Shown one piece after another: positions 63,726 to 64,000 of a DNA stretch of 64,000 nt. The stretch spans positions 1-64,000 of the forward strand of contig NZ_JAIJZW010000012.1 of assembly GCF_019753765.1 (NCBI RefSeq). Direction: 5' to 3'. How positions within the stretch are numbered: position 1 is the first letter of the stretch; each line of letters begins with the position of its first letter. Position numbers and translations under genes: made by a program. The stretch comes from Microbacterium marinilacus. GTDB lineage: Bacteria; Actinomycetota; Actinomycetes; Actinomycetales; Microbacteriaceae. The notes under the pieces were generated by a model. That model ran no database searches, was not told the DNA's origin, and saw only the letters and a list, made by a program, of their open reading frames with translations.

Positions 63726-64000
63726 TCAGGCGTCGTACGGCACCGGCCATGCCGGGTCGGGCACCGGCCAGCCGGCGTCGCGCAGCGCGCGCCGGGCGAG
63801 CTCGCGGGCCGAGTACGGCGTGCGCGCGCCGCGGATGTCGCGGTAGTCCTGGTGCCCCGGGCCCGCCCACAGGATGGCGTCGCCGGGGCCGACGAGCGAC
63901 ACCGCCTTCACGATCGCCGCCTCCGGAGGCGACACCTCGTGGATCTCGTGCGCGGGGTCGGCGGATCGCGCGCCCTCGAGGAGCATCGCGCGGATCGCGT
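63726..64000 (-). CDS. Mur ligase C-terminal part (MurE-like), partial
   Basis: The reading frame enters from beyond the right edge; 91 C-terminal residues are in the window. It has AIRAMLLEGARSADPA, and WAGPGHQDYRDI, which is the glutamate-ligase domain pattern of UDP-MurNAc-tripeptide synthetases (MurE) and related Mur ligases. The start and ATP-binding domain are outside. The 158 nt between it and dxr show no gene. Confidence 0.7.
   Translation of the reverse strand, partial: AIRAMLLEGARSADPAHEIHEVSPPEAAIVKAVSLVGPGDAILWAGPGHQDYRDIRGARTPYSARELARRALRDAGWPVPDPAWPVPYDA

Overview
The window is GC-rich DNA (I estimate a little above 70 percent) from an actinobacterium, most likely Microbacteriaceae and plausibly Microbacterium. 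The reasons are a prmC-sua5-wecA-atpI-atpBEFHAGDC string, the many GTGA/ATGA stop-start overlaps, and at least nine genes whose -10 box (TANNNT) lies only 6-8 nt before the start codon, which indicates leaderless transcripts. I see no tRNA, rRNA or CRISPR array.

Region 1 (1-5.2 kb) is accessory and the most unusual part. Next to the 3' end of an IS3-type transposase lie six tandem, separately translated genes for 16-residue peptides (MPAKTDVKAGPF plus four variable residues), each with a strong ribosome binding site. They are followed by a hairpin, a large ABC exporter with an intact N-terminal C39 peptidase domain, and a second ABC half-transporter whose extreme C-terminus looks damaged. The arrangement fits export and trimming of very small peptides, perhaps hexapeptide signals or bacteriocin-like products. 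I cannot match it to a named family.

Region 2 (5.2-36.7 kb) is a large surface-polysaccharide and glycan locus. It holds a PAP2 phosphatase, twelve glycosyltransferase genes (one a natural GT4-GT2 fusion), a polysaccharide deacetylase, a Wzm/Wzt-type ABC exporter, an O-antigen-ligase-like membrane protein, and a membrane-anchored protein combining a probable beta-propeller, a glycosidase and a discoidin-like domain. It also holds a five-gene overlapping operon (small membrane protein, HTTM protein, acyltransferase, two FemAB/CelD-like acyltransferases) and a Wzc/Wzb-like tyrosine kinase-phosphatase pair. A two-gene HTH plus nucleotidyltransferase module, resembling toxin-antitoxin or abortive-infection pairs, sits between two parts of this locus.

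Region 3 (36.7-51.2 kb) is core metabolism: an amidase, cysK-cysE closed by a hairpin, then prmC, sua5, wecA, an AtpI-like protein, the complete F1Fo ATP synthase operon, and a YaaA-family gene overlapping atpC. wecA would start lipid-linked glycan synthesis, so it connects logically with region 2.

Region 4 (51.2-64 kb) is mixed. It has a DUF5684-type membrane protein with a Pro-rich tail, a strong terminator, a divergent MarR/quinone oxidoreductase pair with visible operators, an aldo/keto reductase, a PP2C phosphatase followed by an EccC-like FtsK/SpoIIIE ATPase with degenerate later ATPase modules, asparaginase, OsmC-type and PlsC-type proteins, an FKBP lipoprotein, dxr, and the 3' end of a Mur ligase gene (probably murE) at the right edge.
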